Positions 24,343 to 33,367 of a DNA stretch of 39,222 bases are shown one piece after another. A program made the translations under genes and the position numbers. The notes below the pieces were generated by a model. The model saw only the letters and a list, made by a program, of their open reading frames with translations, made no database searches and was not told the DNA's origin. The DNA is from Bacillota bacterium. GTDB lineage: Bacteria > Bacillota > Clostridia > Oscillospirales > Ruminococcaceae. The stretch is from positions 1 through 39,222 of the forward strand of contig JAEWLW010000051.1 in the NCBI GenBank assembly GCA_023457355.1, read 5' to 3'. The first letter of the stretch is position 1, and each line of letters opens with the position of its first letter.

Positions 24343-24564
24343 ATGACAACCGTTCATTTTACTTTTGAGGAACAAATACTGTTAGGCAATCTGAATTTTA
24401 AGCGCGGCAAAGCTTATATCATTGAGCACCTGTCCGTGCTGCTGAAAACCAGCAAGGACGAATTTGTTCTGGCGCTGATCCGGGGCCTGATTGCCAAGCT
24501 GAACACCGTTGACAGCGACGGCTTTGCACAGCTTGCGGAACAGACCCGAGACATGAAGGAGTGA
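24343..24564 (+). CDS. Small hypothetical protein of the conjugation operon
   Basis: A 73-residue protein: ATG 24343 after a GGGAGG site, one base after the surface-protein stop. Sequence MTTVHFTFEEQILLGNLNFK followed by helices (EHLSVLLKTSKDEFVLALIRGLIAKL). A longer open frame exists upstream but mirrors the surface-protein gene. It ends at the ribosome site of the TcpA-like gene, so the three genes are coupled. It resembles small unnamed proteins that precede TcpA-like genes in conjugative elements; no function is known. Confidence 0.65.
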   Translation: MTTVHFTFEEQILLGNLNFKRGKAYIIEHLSVLLKTSKDEFVLALIRGLIAKLNTVDSDGFAQLAEQTRDMKE

Positions 24565-24569
24565 AGCAT

Positions 24570-26027
24570 ATGGCGCAAAAGAAAAACAATGATCCGCTGG
24601 GGGATGTGCTTGCAGCAGCTTTTAAGTTGCTGCTGCAGGCGGCCTCAGCCGCCTTTCTTGGCATCAAGCGCCTGAATAAGCCGCCTGCAGCAATCGGCTT
24701 GCTGGCGGCTCTGGCGGCGGCTGTCGGTGGCTTCCTGGCAAAGAACCGTATTATTTCGCTTGAAAGCCTGTTCGGCCAGGCCCTGCCGCTGCCGTTGCGG
24801 TACGTTTTGTACGGGTTGATTCTCTTAATGCCGTTATTCTATCTGATCATTTTAGGCAGCGGACAAAAACGGGCAGCCGAAAGCTATTACAGCATATTTT
24901 CTGAAATCGGATTTATCGGCCGCGATAAAAAATATCCCTTCCTGGTCAATGAAACCACAGAAAACAAAGTGACAACCTACACGTTTAAATCCAATATTCC
25001 GGTGTCGGAGTGGAAGAAAGCCAAGGACAGGCTGGAAACCGGCCTGGATTGCTCTATTCGTCGGATCGATCAGGGCAAAAACAAAAAGCTGGTGGAGCTG
25101 GTGACAGTGTCCAGCGATTTCAAAATTCCAGAAGATATTCCGTGGAAGGATGAATACATTACGCCGAAGGATGGCGAAATTGTTATCGGTGAAAGCGACC
25201 TGGACAGGCTGTCCTTCAACCTCAATAAAACGCCGCATGTGCTGGTAGCCGGTGAAACCGGTTCCGGCAAGTCGGTGACACTGCGCTGCATCCTCTGGCA
25301 GATGATCAGCAAGGGTGCCAGAGTTTTTATGATCGACTTTAAAGGCGGCGTTGAGTTCGGCAAGGCCTATGAACGCTATGGGGAGGTTATCACCGACCGC
25401 AAAAGGGCTTTAACGGTTCTGCAAATGCTGGTGGCCGAAAATCAGGAGCGGTTAAGGCTTTTCCGAGATTTAGAGGTCAAAAACCTTAAAGAGTATAACG
25501 ACAAAACCGGCGAAAACCTTTGCCGGATCGGGGTATTCGTGGATGAGATTGCCGAAATGCTCGACAAAAAGGGGGTTGCCAAACAGGATAAGGAAATTTA
25601 TGAGCAGTTGGAAGGCGCGCTGTCAACGCTGGCGCGCCTTTCCCGCGCGACCGGCATCAACCTGATTTTTGGCGTACAGCGCCCCGACGCCAATATTTTG
25701 ACAGGGCAGATTAAAAACAATATCCCGGTCAGAATATGCGGCCGGTTTGTGGATGGCCCTGCGTCTGAAATCGTGCTGGGCAATACCGCCGCCTGCAATC
25801 TGCCGGAAATACAGGGCCGCATGATTTACCGCATGGGCAATAAGCAGATGGAGTTTCAGGGGTACTTTTTCAACGATGAAAAAGATTTACGCCCGGCGAA
25901 CGCGCACCCGGGCGGGATGCTCATTGATCAGCCAATATACGACCAGCCGGACGAGTCGCCGCGACCGAGTGCAGCTGCCCCCGCCAAGGGCAAGGTTATC
26001 AGCCTGGATTTGAAATTTGACGATTAG
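24570..26027 (+). CDS. tcpA: TcpA/FtsK-like conjugative coupling ATPase
   Basis: A 485-residue DNA-translocating ATPase of the FtsK/SpoIIIE superfamily, in the TcpA/ConQ subgroup that links DNA to the transfer channel. Two transmembrane segments occur at ~42-60 and ~80-97. A linker domain follows, then Walker A AGETGSGKS (about 227-235), RVFMIDFKGGVEFG, Walker B IGVFVDEIAEML (about 320-331), the FtsK RLSRATGINLIFGVQRPD motif and GRMIYRMGNKQMEFQGYF near the end. ATG 24570 is chosen over GTG 24561 because AAGGAG (24556-24561) is properly spaced from it. The next gene is a P-loop-less relative. Confidence 0.9.
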   Translation: MAQKKNNDPLGDVLAAAFKLLLQAASAAFLGIKRLNKPPAAIGLLAALAAAVGGFLAKNRIISLESLFGQALPLPLRYVLYGLILLMPLFYLIILGSGQKRAAESYYSIFSEIGFIGRDKKYPFLVNETTENKVTTYTFKSNIPVSEWKKAKDRLETGLDCSIRRIDQGKNKKLVELVTVSSDFKIPEDIPWKDEYITPKDGEIVIGESDLDRLSFNLNKTPHVLVAGETGSGKSVTLRCILWQMISKGARVFMIDFKGGVEFGKAYERYGEVITDRKRALTVLQMLVAENQERLRLFRDLEVKNLKEYNDKTGENLCRIGVFVDEIAEMLDKKGVAKQDKEIYEQLEGALSTLARLSRATGINLIFGVQRPDANILTGQIKNNIPVRICGRFVDGPASEIVLGNTAACNLPEIQGRMIYRMGNKQMEFQGYFFNDEKDLRPANAHPGGMLIDQPIYDQPDESPRPSAAAPAKGKVISLDLKFDD

Positions 26028-26041
26028 GAGGAACGTTATAA

Positions 26042-26755
26042 GTGACAAAACAAAAGCCCTGGCGCAATCGTTATTTACAACCTAAGCTTCCCGGCGTCGT
26101 GTGTCTGGGCTATGAATCCGGGAAGCCGGTGTTCATCAACCTGTATGAAGCGCCGCACCTGCTGATTCTCAGCGAAGCCCAAGCTCCGCCAATTAAGCCT
26201 ACCATACAGAATATCGTTTACCAGCTGGCCAGCCAGAGCGTCCAGACCTGCCTTGTGGGTGGCGGTGCAAAAGCATATGGCTGCCAGGGAATAGAACGGG
26301 AAAATATCATTTCCCTTGTTGGTGTCAGCGCTTTTCTGGATAGGCTGGATCAGGAAAATACATTAAGGCTGCAGATCGGGGCCGCCTTGCCAAAACGGCC
26401 CCGGTTGGCGGTCGTGGTGCCTGCTTTCGACAGCCTGTCGCTGCCGGAACAAAACCTGCTGCTGAAAACAGCCAGTCTGTCCAAAAACACCGGAATAGCG
26501 TTCGTCATCGCCACCCCATTCAGCGAATGCAGCCGCCCGGCGGCGGTCATTGCATCCTATATGCCTTTCGCCATACTTTTTAACGAAAGAGAGGCTTTGA
26601 CCTATGTGTATGGGGAACACACGGTAAATATTAATTCGTTTTATTTTAAATCCATGCGGAAACGGAGGGAAAATAATCTTGCTAAAACGCACCAAAGAGC
26701 TGAAAGCCGAGCAGAAGCAGGCCAAGGCCGCGTTAGCCGAGCAGCGCAAAGCTGA
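26042..26755 (+). CDS. Degenerate FtsK-like paralogue without P-loop (pseudo-ATPase)
   Basis: A 237-residue protein from GTG 26042, after TAGGAGGAA. It parallels the ATPase core of its upstream neighbour: APHLLILSEAQAPPIKPTIQ corresponds to TPHVLVAGETGSGKSVTLR, TCLVGGGAKAYG to VFMIDFKGGVEFG, and RLAVVVPAFDSLSL to RIGVFVDEIAEM. ASLSKNTGIAFVIATPF corresponds to ARLSRATGINLIFGVQRP. The P-loop Gly-Lys-Ser and the Walker B Asp-Glu are all replaced, so it should not hydrolyse ATP. A regulatory or structural subunit of the coupling complex is a reasonable inference. Its last 77 bases overlap the TcpC gene. Its basic tail (KSMRKRRENN onward) may be membrane- or DNA-contacting. Confidence 0.7.
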   Translation: MTKQKPWRNRYLQPKLPGVVCLGYESGKPVFINLYEAPHLLILSEAQAPPIKPTIQNIVYQLASQSVQTCLVGGGAKAYGCQGIERENIISLVGVSAFLDRLDQENTLRLQIGAALPKRPRLAVVVPAFDSLSLPEQNLLLKTASLSKNTGIAFVIATPFSECSRPAAVIASYMPFAILFNEREALTYVYGEHTVNINSFYFKSMRKRRENNLAKTHQRAESRAEAGQGRVSRAAQS

Positions 26756-27758
26756 TAAGAAAGCGGCGGCTCAAATCAAAAAGGCCCAAAGGGAAGCGCG
26801 GCGGGCCGATAAAGAAAATCTGTATGTCATGAGAAAAAACACCGCCCTCATGATTGGCAGATTTTTTATTTGGCTCTTTTTGGGCTTTATCTTCCTGAAA
26901 GGCGTCATTGTCAGTGTGCGGCCCGATCCCACCGCAGAAGTCAACAAGACCATACAGGTGTTTGAAAGCAATCTGCAGCAGCTGCAGGGCGCAGACAGTG
27001 AAGTGCTGGCTTTTGCACAGAATTTCGCCGCCCGGTATTTTACCTACGAAGCCGGACAGGAAACCGCCTATACGGACAGTCTAAAAGATTTCGCATCTAA
27101 AGCCGTCACCGGCGCGGGGTTCAAATTTCCTTACGGTTCATCCTGCAGGGTTTTGTATGCCAGCGCCTATAAAAAAGATCAGGTATCTAAAAGTCAGTAT
27201 GACGTTTGGGTATCCCTTGCGCTGGAATACACCACAACGACCAATGCGGATACGGGCGGCTATATGATTTCCACCAGTCAGGCGCAAACGATCGTTAAAG
27301 TGCCGGTCATGTCGGCAGACGGGCGTTACATCGTGGAGGATTTGCCGGTGTTTGCGAATGACCGCTTGATCCTGGATGGCTACGCCGCCGAACCCTACAG
27401 CGGCAACGAGTGCGACAGCGCCACGCGGGATGCAATCAAGCAGTCTCTGTCCAATTTCTTCGCGGCGTACTACCACGAAAAGCAAAGCGTAATCAATTAC
27501 TTTCTGGCTCCTTCGGCTGATCCGGATGAATTTATAGGGCTGAACGGGCGGGTGAATTTTGAGAAGATCAACAGTACTAACGCCTATTACAAAAGCGAAG
27601 CCGAAACAAACCGCTATATTGTTCTGGTGAACATTTCGGTCAGCGACAAAAACGGTCTGGTTTTGCCGCAAAGCTTCAATCTTGAAATGCTGTTCAAAGA
27701 CAAGCAGTATTATGTCGAAAAAATGAATACCAAAAGCTACAACCTGAATTTAAATTGA
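26679..27758 (+). CDS. tcpC: TcpC-family (VirB8-like) conjugation protein
   Basis: A 359-residue bitopic membrane protein of the type IV secretion channel. The TTG start at 26679 has GGAGGG (26662-26667) upstream, inside the previous gene. Residues ~1-48 are a highly charged cytoplasmic helix (KELKAEQKQAKAALAEQRK). One transmembrane segment follows at ~56-78. The extracellular remainder has the two NTF2-like domains typical of TcpC (first about 95-225, second about 245-359, ending FKDKQYYVEKMNTKSYNL). In pCW3, TcpC is a bitopic scaffold protein needed for efficient transfer. The neighbours on both sides are the expected ones. Confidence 0.83.
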   Translation: MLKRTKELKAEQKQAKAALAEQRKADKKAAAQIKKAQREARRADKENLYVMRKNTALMIGRFFIWLFLGFIFLKGVIVSVRPDPTAEVNKTIQVFESNLQQLQGADSEVLAFAQNFAARYFTYEAGQETAYTDSLKDFASKAVTGAGFKFPYGSSCRVLYASAYKKDQVSKSQYDVWVSLALEYTTTTNADTGGYMISTSQAQTIVKVPVMSADGRYIVEDLPVFANDRLILDGYAAEPYSGNECDSATRDAIKQSLSNFFAAYYHEKQSVINYFLAPSADPDEFIGLNGRVNFEKINSTNAYYKSEAETNRYIVLVNISVSDKNGLVLPQSFNLEMLFKDKQYYVEKMNTKSYNLNLN

Positions 27759-27773
27759 CGGAGGATAACGACT

Positions 27774-28076
27774 ATGAAAACTGTAAACAAAACCTTTCGC
27801 GCCGTTCTGCTGATTGTTCTGTGTGTCCTGCTGCTGTCTACCGTGTGCCTGGCTGACAATGAGTACGCCGAAAAAGGCGCCACCTGGATATTGGACGGCC
27901 TGTTCTGGATCGTCATAGTGGCCGGTTTATGGTATGGCGGCCTGTCTGTAGTCAAGCGCAATATAACGGGGGGGATCGTTGCCCTGGTTGGCGCCTCCGT
28001 GGTAGCCGTTATCTGCAAAAACCCTTCGATTCTGGAAAACCTGGGTACTGCATTAAAAAATATATTGGGGCTGTAG
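27774..28076 (+). CDS. Small TcpD-like membrane protein
   Basis: A 100-residue protein with a signal-peptide-like N-terminus (MKTVNKTFRAVLLIVLCVLL, cleavage possible after VCLA near residue 27) and two hydrophobic segments (about 38-56 and 66-82). GGAGG precedes ATG 27774. The size and topology match TcpD-type proteins, and they also resemble VirB2 pilins; the position between TcpC and TcpE supports TcpD. There is no enzymatic motif. Confidence 0.65.
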   Translation: MKTVNKTFRAVLLIVLCVLLLSTVCLADNEYAEKGATWILDGLFWIVIVAGLWYGGLSVVKRNITGGIVALVGASVVAVICKNPSILENLGTALKNILGL

Positions 28077-28079
28077 ACG

Positions 28080-28475
28080 ATGAACGGGAGAGTGCCTATC
28101 CGCTCCTATAACAAGGTGTGGAAAATTGAAAATAAAATCTATGCCATTCAAAATCTTGTGCTACCTGTCCCGATCAGCCCGCGGGCCGTGGCCTTTTTCA
28201 TTCTCATTGCGGGAACAATGCTGCTGATATCGGCCATTATTCCCGCTGTGAGTAAGATTCCGGTTGTGCTGCGGATGGGCATATTGCCTTTTGGCATGAC
28301 ACAGTTTCTGTTAAAGAAAAAGCTGGACGGCAAAATGCCGCATAAGTATTTTGTCACCTGGATTAAGTACATCAGCAGCCGGGACGCCTACATAGAGCGT
28401 TTTTGCTCCTACCCAGGGGGACGGGATGCAACCTACCGTCTGAGCTGGCAGACCGGGCGCGGCAATTGGAGGTGA
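28080..28475 (+). CDS. tcpE: TcpE-family (VirB3-like) conjugation membrane protein
   Basis: A 131-residue protein of the TcpE family. Recognisable features are the N-terminal IRSYNKVWKIENKIYAIQNL segment, two adjacent transmembrane helices (about 36-55 and 62-78) and the C-terminal KMPHKYFVTWIKYISSRDAY motif. VirB3-like proteins dock the VirB4 ATPase to the membrane channel. ATG 28080 comes 3 bases after the previous stop, and the VirB4 gene follows after 5 bases. Confidence 0.85.
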   Translation: MNGRVPIRSYNKVWKIENKIYAIQNLVLPVPISPRAVAFFILIAGTMLLISAIIPAVSKIPVVLRMGILPFGMTQFLLKKKLDGKMPHKYFVTWIKYISSRDAYIERFCSYPGGRDATYRLSWQTGRGNWR

Positions 28476-28480
28476 TTTTG

Positions 28481-31183
28481 ATGATTTCCTGCCCCGTGGA
28501 TTATTTTACGGACAATCTTGTTTTCGGCAATGACAACAGCTGCTGGGCGATCTACGAGCTGAAAGGCTTCGACTATGACATGCTCAGTGACGAAAGCAAG
28601 GTGTCCATTATGGACAGGCTCACGCTGTTTTTGGCCAATGTGCCGAGCGAAGCAAAATTTATGGTGCTGCCGGTTGTGCAGGACTTGGACAGCCATTTTA
28701 ACGCCTTGATAAAGGGCCTGAACAAATCAGACCCTTTATATGATTACGCCTGCGGTTTTTCGGCCTCCAGCAAGCAATACCTGCAGGAGCAGGTCAAGGT
28801 CAACGGCCGCAGCAACGATTATAAAACTTATGTGTCCGTTAAGCTGCATAAGGAGGGGGTGACAGACCTGGCGTCCCAGGCGAAGGAGGCGCTGGATTTT
28901 CTGGTGAAAGGGGTTATAAATGATTTTAACGCGCTTATGGCCATTGATATCCGGGATATCCGCAAGAGCAAAATAGACAGCTACAGCAAGCTGGCGAACG
29001 ATATTTACACCGATCTCAGCAAACGCATGGCGCTGCTGCCGGTGGATACCAACACGACGCAGTGGCTGCTTCGGCGCGTCATGCACCGGGGGCTGCAAAA
29101 GGATGTGCGTCTGTTCACCAAAAGCCAAAACGAAAGCTGGCAGCCGTCCACCGCTGAAATCAATCTGGCCGGAAATATTTATTTGCGGCCTAAAAAGCGT
29201 GAAATGGTCAATCTTTTCAGCGGCAGCATCCATAAGCAGGGCCATATCCTGCAGATTGAGCACGAAGGCGACACATCTTATCAAACCTTTCTGACGATCA
29301 CCAATATCCCGGAGGATCTCAGCTTTCCGGACTGCGAATGGATCTATCTGCTGCAGCAGATGAAGAAGGGCGCTGAAATCTATGTCCATATTCGGAACAT
29401 CGAGCACCGGGAAGCCTTGAAAAAGATTGAATTCCAGCGCCGGGCCGCCAATTCGCAGCTCGAAAATATTGATAAGGCCAACGCGGAGATTCCCGACGAG
29501 CTTTTTGAAAGCAAGGAAGCGATTGACGCGCTGGAAGCGGAGTTAAAGGCCTCCAAGCTGCCGCTGACCGAAACCAGTGTGGTTATTTGCCTGTCCGATT
29601 GCGACGCCGATCAGCTTAAAGCAAAGGCGGCGGCCGTTCGCCGGGAATATGAGGACATGAATTTTATCGTGGAGCGTCCGCTGACCGACCAGTTTTCGCT
29701 GTTCCTGGGCTGCCTGCCCTGCGTCGGCTTCACGGTATCGGACTTTATCATGCGGCTGACGCCGATGGCGCTGGCATCCGGGCTGATCGGCGCGACCCAC
29801 GAGCTGGGCAGCCACACAGGGGGCTATATCGGCACGACCGGTGTGGAGCGCAAGCAGGTCTATCTTGATTTGCGGCAGGCTTGTTTGTCCAATATGTCGG
29901 CCTCCACGACCTTTTACGGCAACCTGGGTTATGGCAAAAGCTTCAATGCCAATCTGCTGTTGTATTTGCACATGCTGATGGGCGCGTTTGGCTTGATTAT
30001 CGACCCCAAGGGGGAGCGTGGCCATTGGGTTGAAAAACTGCCGGGCTTTCAGGGGCTGATAACACTGGTCACGCTGTCGCCAGACCCGCAGTATAAAGGG
30101 ATGCTTGATCCGTTCAACATCCTGCGCGGCAACGTGGACGAGGCGGCCGAGCTGGCCATAAACCTGCTGTCCGAGCTGTTCAAAATCAATCCCAAGGATT
30201 ATAAATATACGGCGCTGCTGGAAGCGCTTAACCAGATACGCAGCCACCCGCTGCCCTCCATGGAGGCGCTGGCCGATATCCTGGGCGGCTTCCCGGACGA
30301 TGATTCGCTGAAAAACGAAGCGTCCATGCTGTCCCGGCAAATAAAGCTGTTGAGCAAATCCGGCATGTCGCAGCTGCTGATCGGAAACGGCAGCGAAAAA
30401 GCGATCAGTCTGGATAACCGGCTGAACATCCTGCAGATACAGAATTTGCGGATGCCGGACCCCAACGCGAAAAAGGAGGATTACACCCAGGAAGAAAATG
30501 TGTCCCTGGTGTTGATGATGGTGATAACCGCCTTTTGCCGGAAGTTTATGCACGCGCATCCGAACCAGTTCAAGGTGATGCTGTTCGACGAAAGCTGGAT
30601 GCTGGGCAAGACCACCGAGGGCGAAAAGCTGATGTCCTATGTGGCCAGAATGTCGCGTTCACTGTACACGGCCATGATCCTCAACGGCCATAGCGTCACC
30701 GATTTACCCAATGAAGGCATCCGCAATTCCATCACTTATAAATTCTGCTTTCATACCGGGAACAACGCCGAGGCCCAACGGATGCTGGACTTTTTGCGGC
30801 TTGAAAAGACACCGGCAAACATTGAGCGAATCATGGGGCTAAAAAACGGACAGTGCTATTTTCAAGACCTCAACGGCCGTGTGGGAATGCTGCAATTTGA
30901 CGCCGTCTTTGAAGATTTGATCCAGGTGTTCAGCACGACGCCGGTTGATATTGCAACGCTAAAGGATGAAGAACAAGAACATGCTGCCGAGGATCAGCCG
31001 GAGGAAACCGACAGTACGGATCAGGCGCTTGCCGGTGGTGAAGCGCTGCCTGCGGCTGAATCCGCACCGCCGGATGCTGCCGGTGGCCAATGGGCGCAGC
31101 CGGTGTTAAAGGTCAGCAAAACACCGCCTGCAGCCGTCAGCGCCGAAGCTGGCCCGGATATTTTTGAATACGAGGTGGTTTAA
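28481..31183 (+). CDS. virB4: VirB4-like conjugation ATPase (TcpF/ConE type)
   Basis: A 900-residue ATPase that powers assembly or operation of the type IV secretion channel. ATG 28481 has GGAGGTGATTTTG upstream; an earlier frame start at 28403 merely overlaps tcpE. The N-terminal ~430 residues form the VirB4 N-domain (MISCPVDYFTDNLVF). The C-terminal RecA-like domain has Walker A GNLGYGKS (480-487), IDPKGERGHW, Walker B VMLFDESWML (Asp703/Glu704) and a SYVARMSRSLYTAMILNGHS segment. The last ~75 residues are acidic and Pro/Ala-rich, beyond the usual domain. The stop overlaps the next ATG by one base. Confidence 0.92.
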   Translation: MISCPVDYFTDNLVFGNDNSCWAIYELKGFDYDMLSDESKVSIMDRLTLFLANVPSEAKFMVLPVVQDLDSHFNALIKGLNKSDPLYDYACGFSASSKQYLQEQVKVNGRSNDYKTYVSVKLHKEGVTDLASQAKEALDFLVKGVINDFNALMAIDIRDIRKSKIDSYSKLANDIYTDLSKRMALLPVDTNTTQWLLRRVMHRGLQKDVRLFTKSQNESWQPSTAEINLAGNIYLRPKKREMVNLFSGSIHKQGHILQIEHEGDTSYQTFLTITNIPEDLSFPDCEWIYLLQQMKKGAEIYVHIRNIEHREALKKIEFQRRAANSQLENIDKANAEIPDELFESKEAIDALEAELKASKLPLTETSVVICLSDCDADQLKAKAAAVRREYEDMNFIVERPLTDQFSLFLGCLPCVGFTVSDFIMRLTPMALASGLIGATHELGSHTGGYIGTTGVERKQVYLDLRQACLSNMSASTTFYGNLGYGKSFNANLLLYLHMLMGAFGLIIDPKGERGHWVEKLPGFQGLITLVTLSPDPQYKGMLDPFNILRGNVDEAAELAINLLSELFKINPKDYKYTALLEALNQIRSHPLPSMEALADILGGFPDDDSLKNEASMLSRQIKLLSKSGMSQLLIGNGSEKAISLDNRLNILQIQNLRMPDPNAKKEDYTQEENVSLVLMMVITAFCRKFMHAHPNQFKVMLFDESWMLGKTTEGEKLMSYVARMSRSLYTAMILNGHSVTDLPNEGIRNSITYKFCFHTGNNAEAQRMLDFLRLEKTPANIERIMGLKNGQCYFQDLNGRVGMLQFDAVFEDLIQVFSTTPVDIATLKDEEQEHAAEDQPEETDSTDQALAGGEALPAAESAPPDAAGGQWAQPVLKVSKTPPAAVSAEAGPDIFEYEVV

Positions 31184-32448
31184 TGAGCGGCAGAGCGAAA
31201 ATGGGCGTGGCCTTGTTCCTGGCCCCGGTCATGCTTTTTATGATTGTCGTTTTGGCCTGCGCTTCGGCGTCCTCACCGGCTGCGGCGATCCCGCTGCAGC
31301 CGCCAGCCACCGAAGAAAAAATGCGGCAGTACGCCGAATATGCCGCCACGCTGGGTATCCCCTGGGATATTGTGCTGATCACGGACGCTATGATTGCCTT
31401 CGATGAGGACTTACCGGGCATCGAGGACACAAATCCGCTGGATACCGCGTTGCATTTTTCAGTTATCCTTGAAGAAGAATGGCACTGGGAAATTGTCGGA
31501 TGGGAAACCGACGAGGACGGCAACGAGTACCCTATTTATGATTGGGTGTTTTACTGTACAAATTCCTATAATGGCAAAGACGCAGTGATGGCCTATGCCG
31601 GGTGGGATAAAGTCCAAAACGGCTATACCCCTCAAACGCTCTTTGATGATGTGGCGGTTGCGGCCAGGGACAAGAGCAACAGCAGTGTCCGGTATAAGCC
31701 TTATTTTTCAGTGGATACCGATTACCCGGCAATATTGAAAGACAAACTGCTGCTTACCGAGGAAAACATCAAAAAGATCATCGACTTATATAATATCGGC
31801 TATGCCGACCAGTGGTTAAGTCCTGAGCTGCTGGCACAAATTCAGCAGTTGATGACCGACTTTGGTTTGCGCCAACAGAACACCGCGACCGAGACACCGG
31901 CAGCCGGTAGCCTGGATGGCCTGATTTACCGGGACGGCGAAACGGACGTTGTTTATTACGCACAGAACGATTCCCGGTGGGCTGATGCGCCCTACGGCAC
32001 CGACAATATTGGTGATTACGGCTGTGGCCCGACTTCGATGGCCATTGTTATTTCCTCGCTGACCGGCTCTAACGTCGACCCGGTGGAAATGGCGAATTGG
32101 TCTTATGAAAACGGCTATTATATCCGGGGCGGTGGCTCGATCCATGCGCTGATTCCCAACGCGGCCAAGGCGTTTGGGCTGGATGTTTCGGGCTGTTCGA
32201 TCAACGAGCCGCAGCGCATCATTGACGCGCTGTCTGACGGCAAGCTGGTGGTGGCAATCATGGGGCCGGGCACATTTACCACATCCGGGCACTTTATGGT
32301 GTTGCGTGGTGTGACCGAAGATGGTAAAATACTGGTTGCAGACCCAATAAGCACCAGAAAAACAAATAAAAGCTGGGATTTGTCGCTGATCCTGAATGAA
32401 GCGCGAAAAGGCGCGTCGGCGGGCGGCCCATTTTGGATCATTGGCTAA
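31183..32448 (+). CDS. Membrane-anchored C39-like cysteine peptidase (VirB1-type role)
   Basis: A 421-residue extracellular protein with one N-terminal transmembrane segment (about 7-28). A helical domain follows (about 45-235) of the kind found before cell-wall hydrolase domains in conjugative elements (LGIPWDIVLITDAMIAF). The C-terminal C39_2-like peptidase domain carries catalytic Cys281 in GDYGCGPTSMAIV, His370 in SGHFMVLRGV and Asp387 in VADP. The domain is presumed to cut or bind peptidoglycan cross-links so the channel can pass the wall. Most TcpG-type proteins use an NlpC/P60 or SLT domain here, so a C39 fold is somewhat unusual. The cleavage specificity is unknown. Confidence 0.8.
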   Translation: MSGRAKMGVALFLAPVMLFMIVVLACASASSPAAAIPLQPPATEEKMRQYAEYAATLGIPWDIVLITDAMIAFDEDLPGIEDTNPLDTALHFSVILEEEWHWEIVGWETDEDGNEYPIYDWVFYCTNSYNGKDAVMAYAGWDKVQNGYTPQTLFDDVAVAARDKSNSSVRYKPYFSVDTDYPAILKDKLLLTEENIKKIIDLYNIGYADQWLSPELLAQIQQLMTDFGLRQQNTATETPAAGSLDGLIYRDGETDVVYYAQNDSRWADAPYGTDNIGDYGCGPTSMAIVISSLTGSNVDPVEMANWSYENGYYIRGGGSIHALIPNAAKAFGLDVSGCSINEPQRIIDALSDGKLVVAIMGPGTFTTSGHFMVLRGVTEDGKILVADPISTRKTNKSWDLSLILNEARKGASAGGPFWIIG

Positions 32449-32473
32449 AGGGAAACTGCGGGAGGTAAACAAC

Positions 32474-33367
32474 ATGAAAAAATTATGGCTGATTTCTTTT
32501 TCGGCGGCGCTTGTGCTGATGCTGACGGCCTGCGGTGGCACTAATACCGGCGGCCACACGGAAAACAATGGTGGCACCGGCAGCGCACCGGCGACGCCTT
32601 CCAGCGTTGCAGGCAGTGCATCCGGTTCATCCGACCCCTACGGCGGGGATATAGGCTATAGCGGACTGCTGGCCGCTTTGGAGGAACAGGGCAAAATCAA
32701 GGTAAAGGCTAAGTATGCTACAACCGAAGTCGATGGCAGCACCGGCAGCGACAGCATGGAGTCTACGTTTTATTTCAGTGAAATTGCGTTGGGCAATGTG
32801 CAGATTGACGGCAGCGCTGTTACAGCGGACTTCACCGCCGCACTGAAAAATGAAAAATCCGGCAAGTACATAGAGGAACAGCAGCGCATTATAGCGACGC
32901 TGCAAAAGGACAGCGCCGGTAACTACACGTTTTCCAGCGCCCGGACGGAGGGCGATATTCCCATTGTGGTAAAGCCCATCACGCCGTTTTCCGTTGATTT
33001 GCTGTATGAGGGTGATTTTGTGTTGGCCTATGCGTGCTCTAACGAAGCGTTGGAAGCGCAGCGGGAAAGAATCTTGTTTAATAACAGCATCACGTTTGAG
33101 GACAAAACGCTTAGAACGGACATTGAAAATGAAATATTTGTGCCTATCAACCGCGAGAACATCAAGAGCATTGAAGTGTTGCCTTACGGCAAGGACGATA
33201 AAGCTATTCAAGGCAGCGATTTTGAGCTTTGGGCCGATTTTAAATTTACACTGCAAAACGATGTTGTTGTGTACGATAAGGAAAATATAAAATTGACTGG
33301 CGGGAAATGGGGCTTTGATTCCGGGAAAGGCTTTCGATACGCTTCCAAAAGAGTAGACAATTTATGA
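32474..33367 (+). CDS. Lipoprotein of the conjugation operon
   Basis: A 297-residue lipoprotein. ATG 32474 follows GGGAGGTAAAC; the longer open frame upstream belongs to the shadow of the peptidase gene. The signal sequence MKKLWLISFSAALVLMLTAC ends in a lipobox LTAC, with lipidated Cys20. A Gly/Ser/Thr-rich linker (about 20-55) follows, then a mixed alpha/beta domain (EEQGKIKVKAKYATTEV to KLTGGKWGFDSGKGF). No family recognised. Surface-exclusion lipoproteins occur in such operons, which is one possibility. The stop overlaps the next start (ATGA). Confidence 0.7.
   Translation: MKKLWLISFSAALVLMLTACGGTNTGGHTENNGGTGSAPATPSSVAGSASGSSDPYGGDIGYSGLLAALEEQGKIKVKAKYATTEVDGSTGSDSMESTFYFSEIALGNVQIDGSAVTADFTAALKNEKSGKYIEEQQRIIATLQKDSAGNYTFSSARTEGDIPIVVKPITPFSVDLLYEGDFVLAYACSNEALEAQRERILFNNSITFEDKTLRTDIENEIFVPINRENIKSIEVLPYGKDDKAIQGSDFELWADFKFTLQNDVVVYDKENIKLTGGKWGFDSGKGFRYASKRVDNL

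Noticed and set aside
28403..28480. Upstream extension of the VirB4 reading frame
   Set aside because: It only overlaps the end of tcpE; GGAGGTGATTTTG places the start at 28481.
29543..30559. 338-residue minus-strand frame inside the VirB4 gene
   Set aside because: Antisense shadow of a strongly supported ATPase gene; Gln/His/Arg-rich composition.
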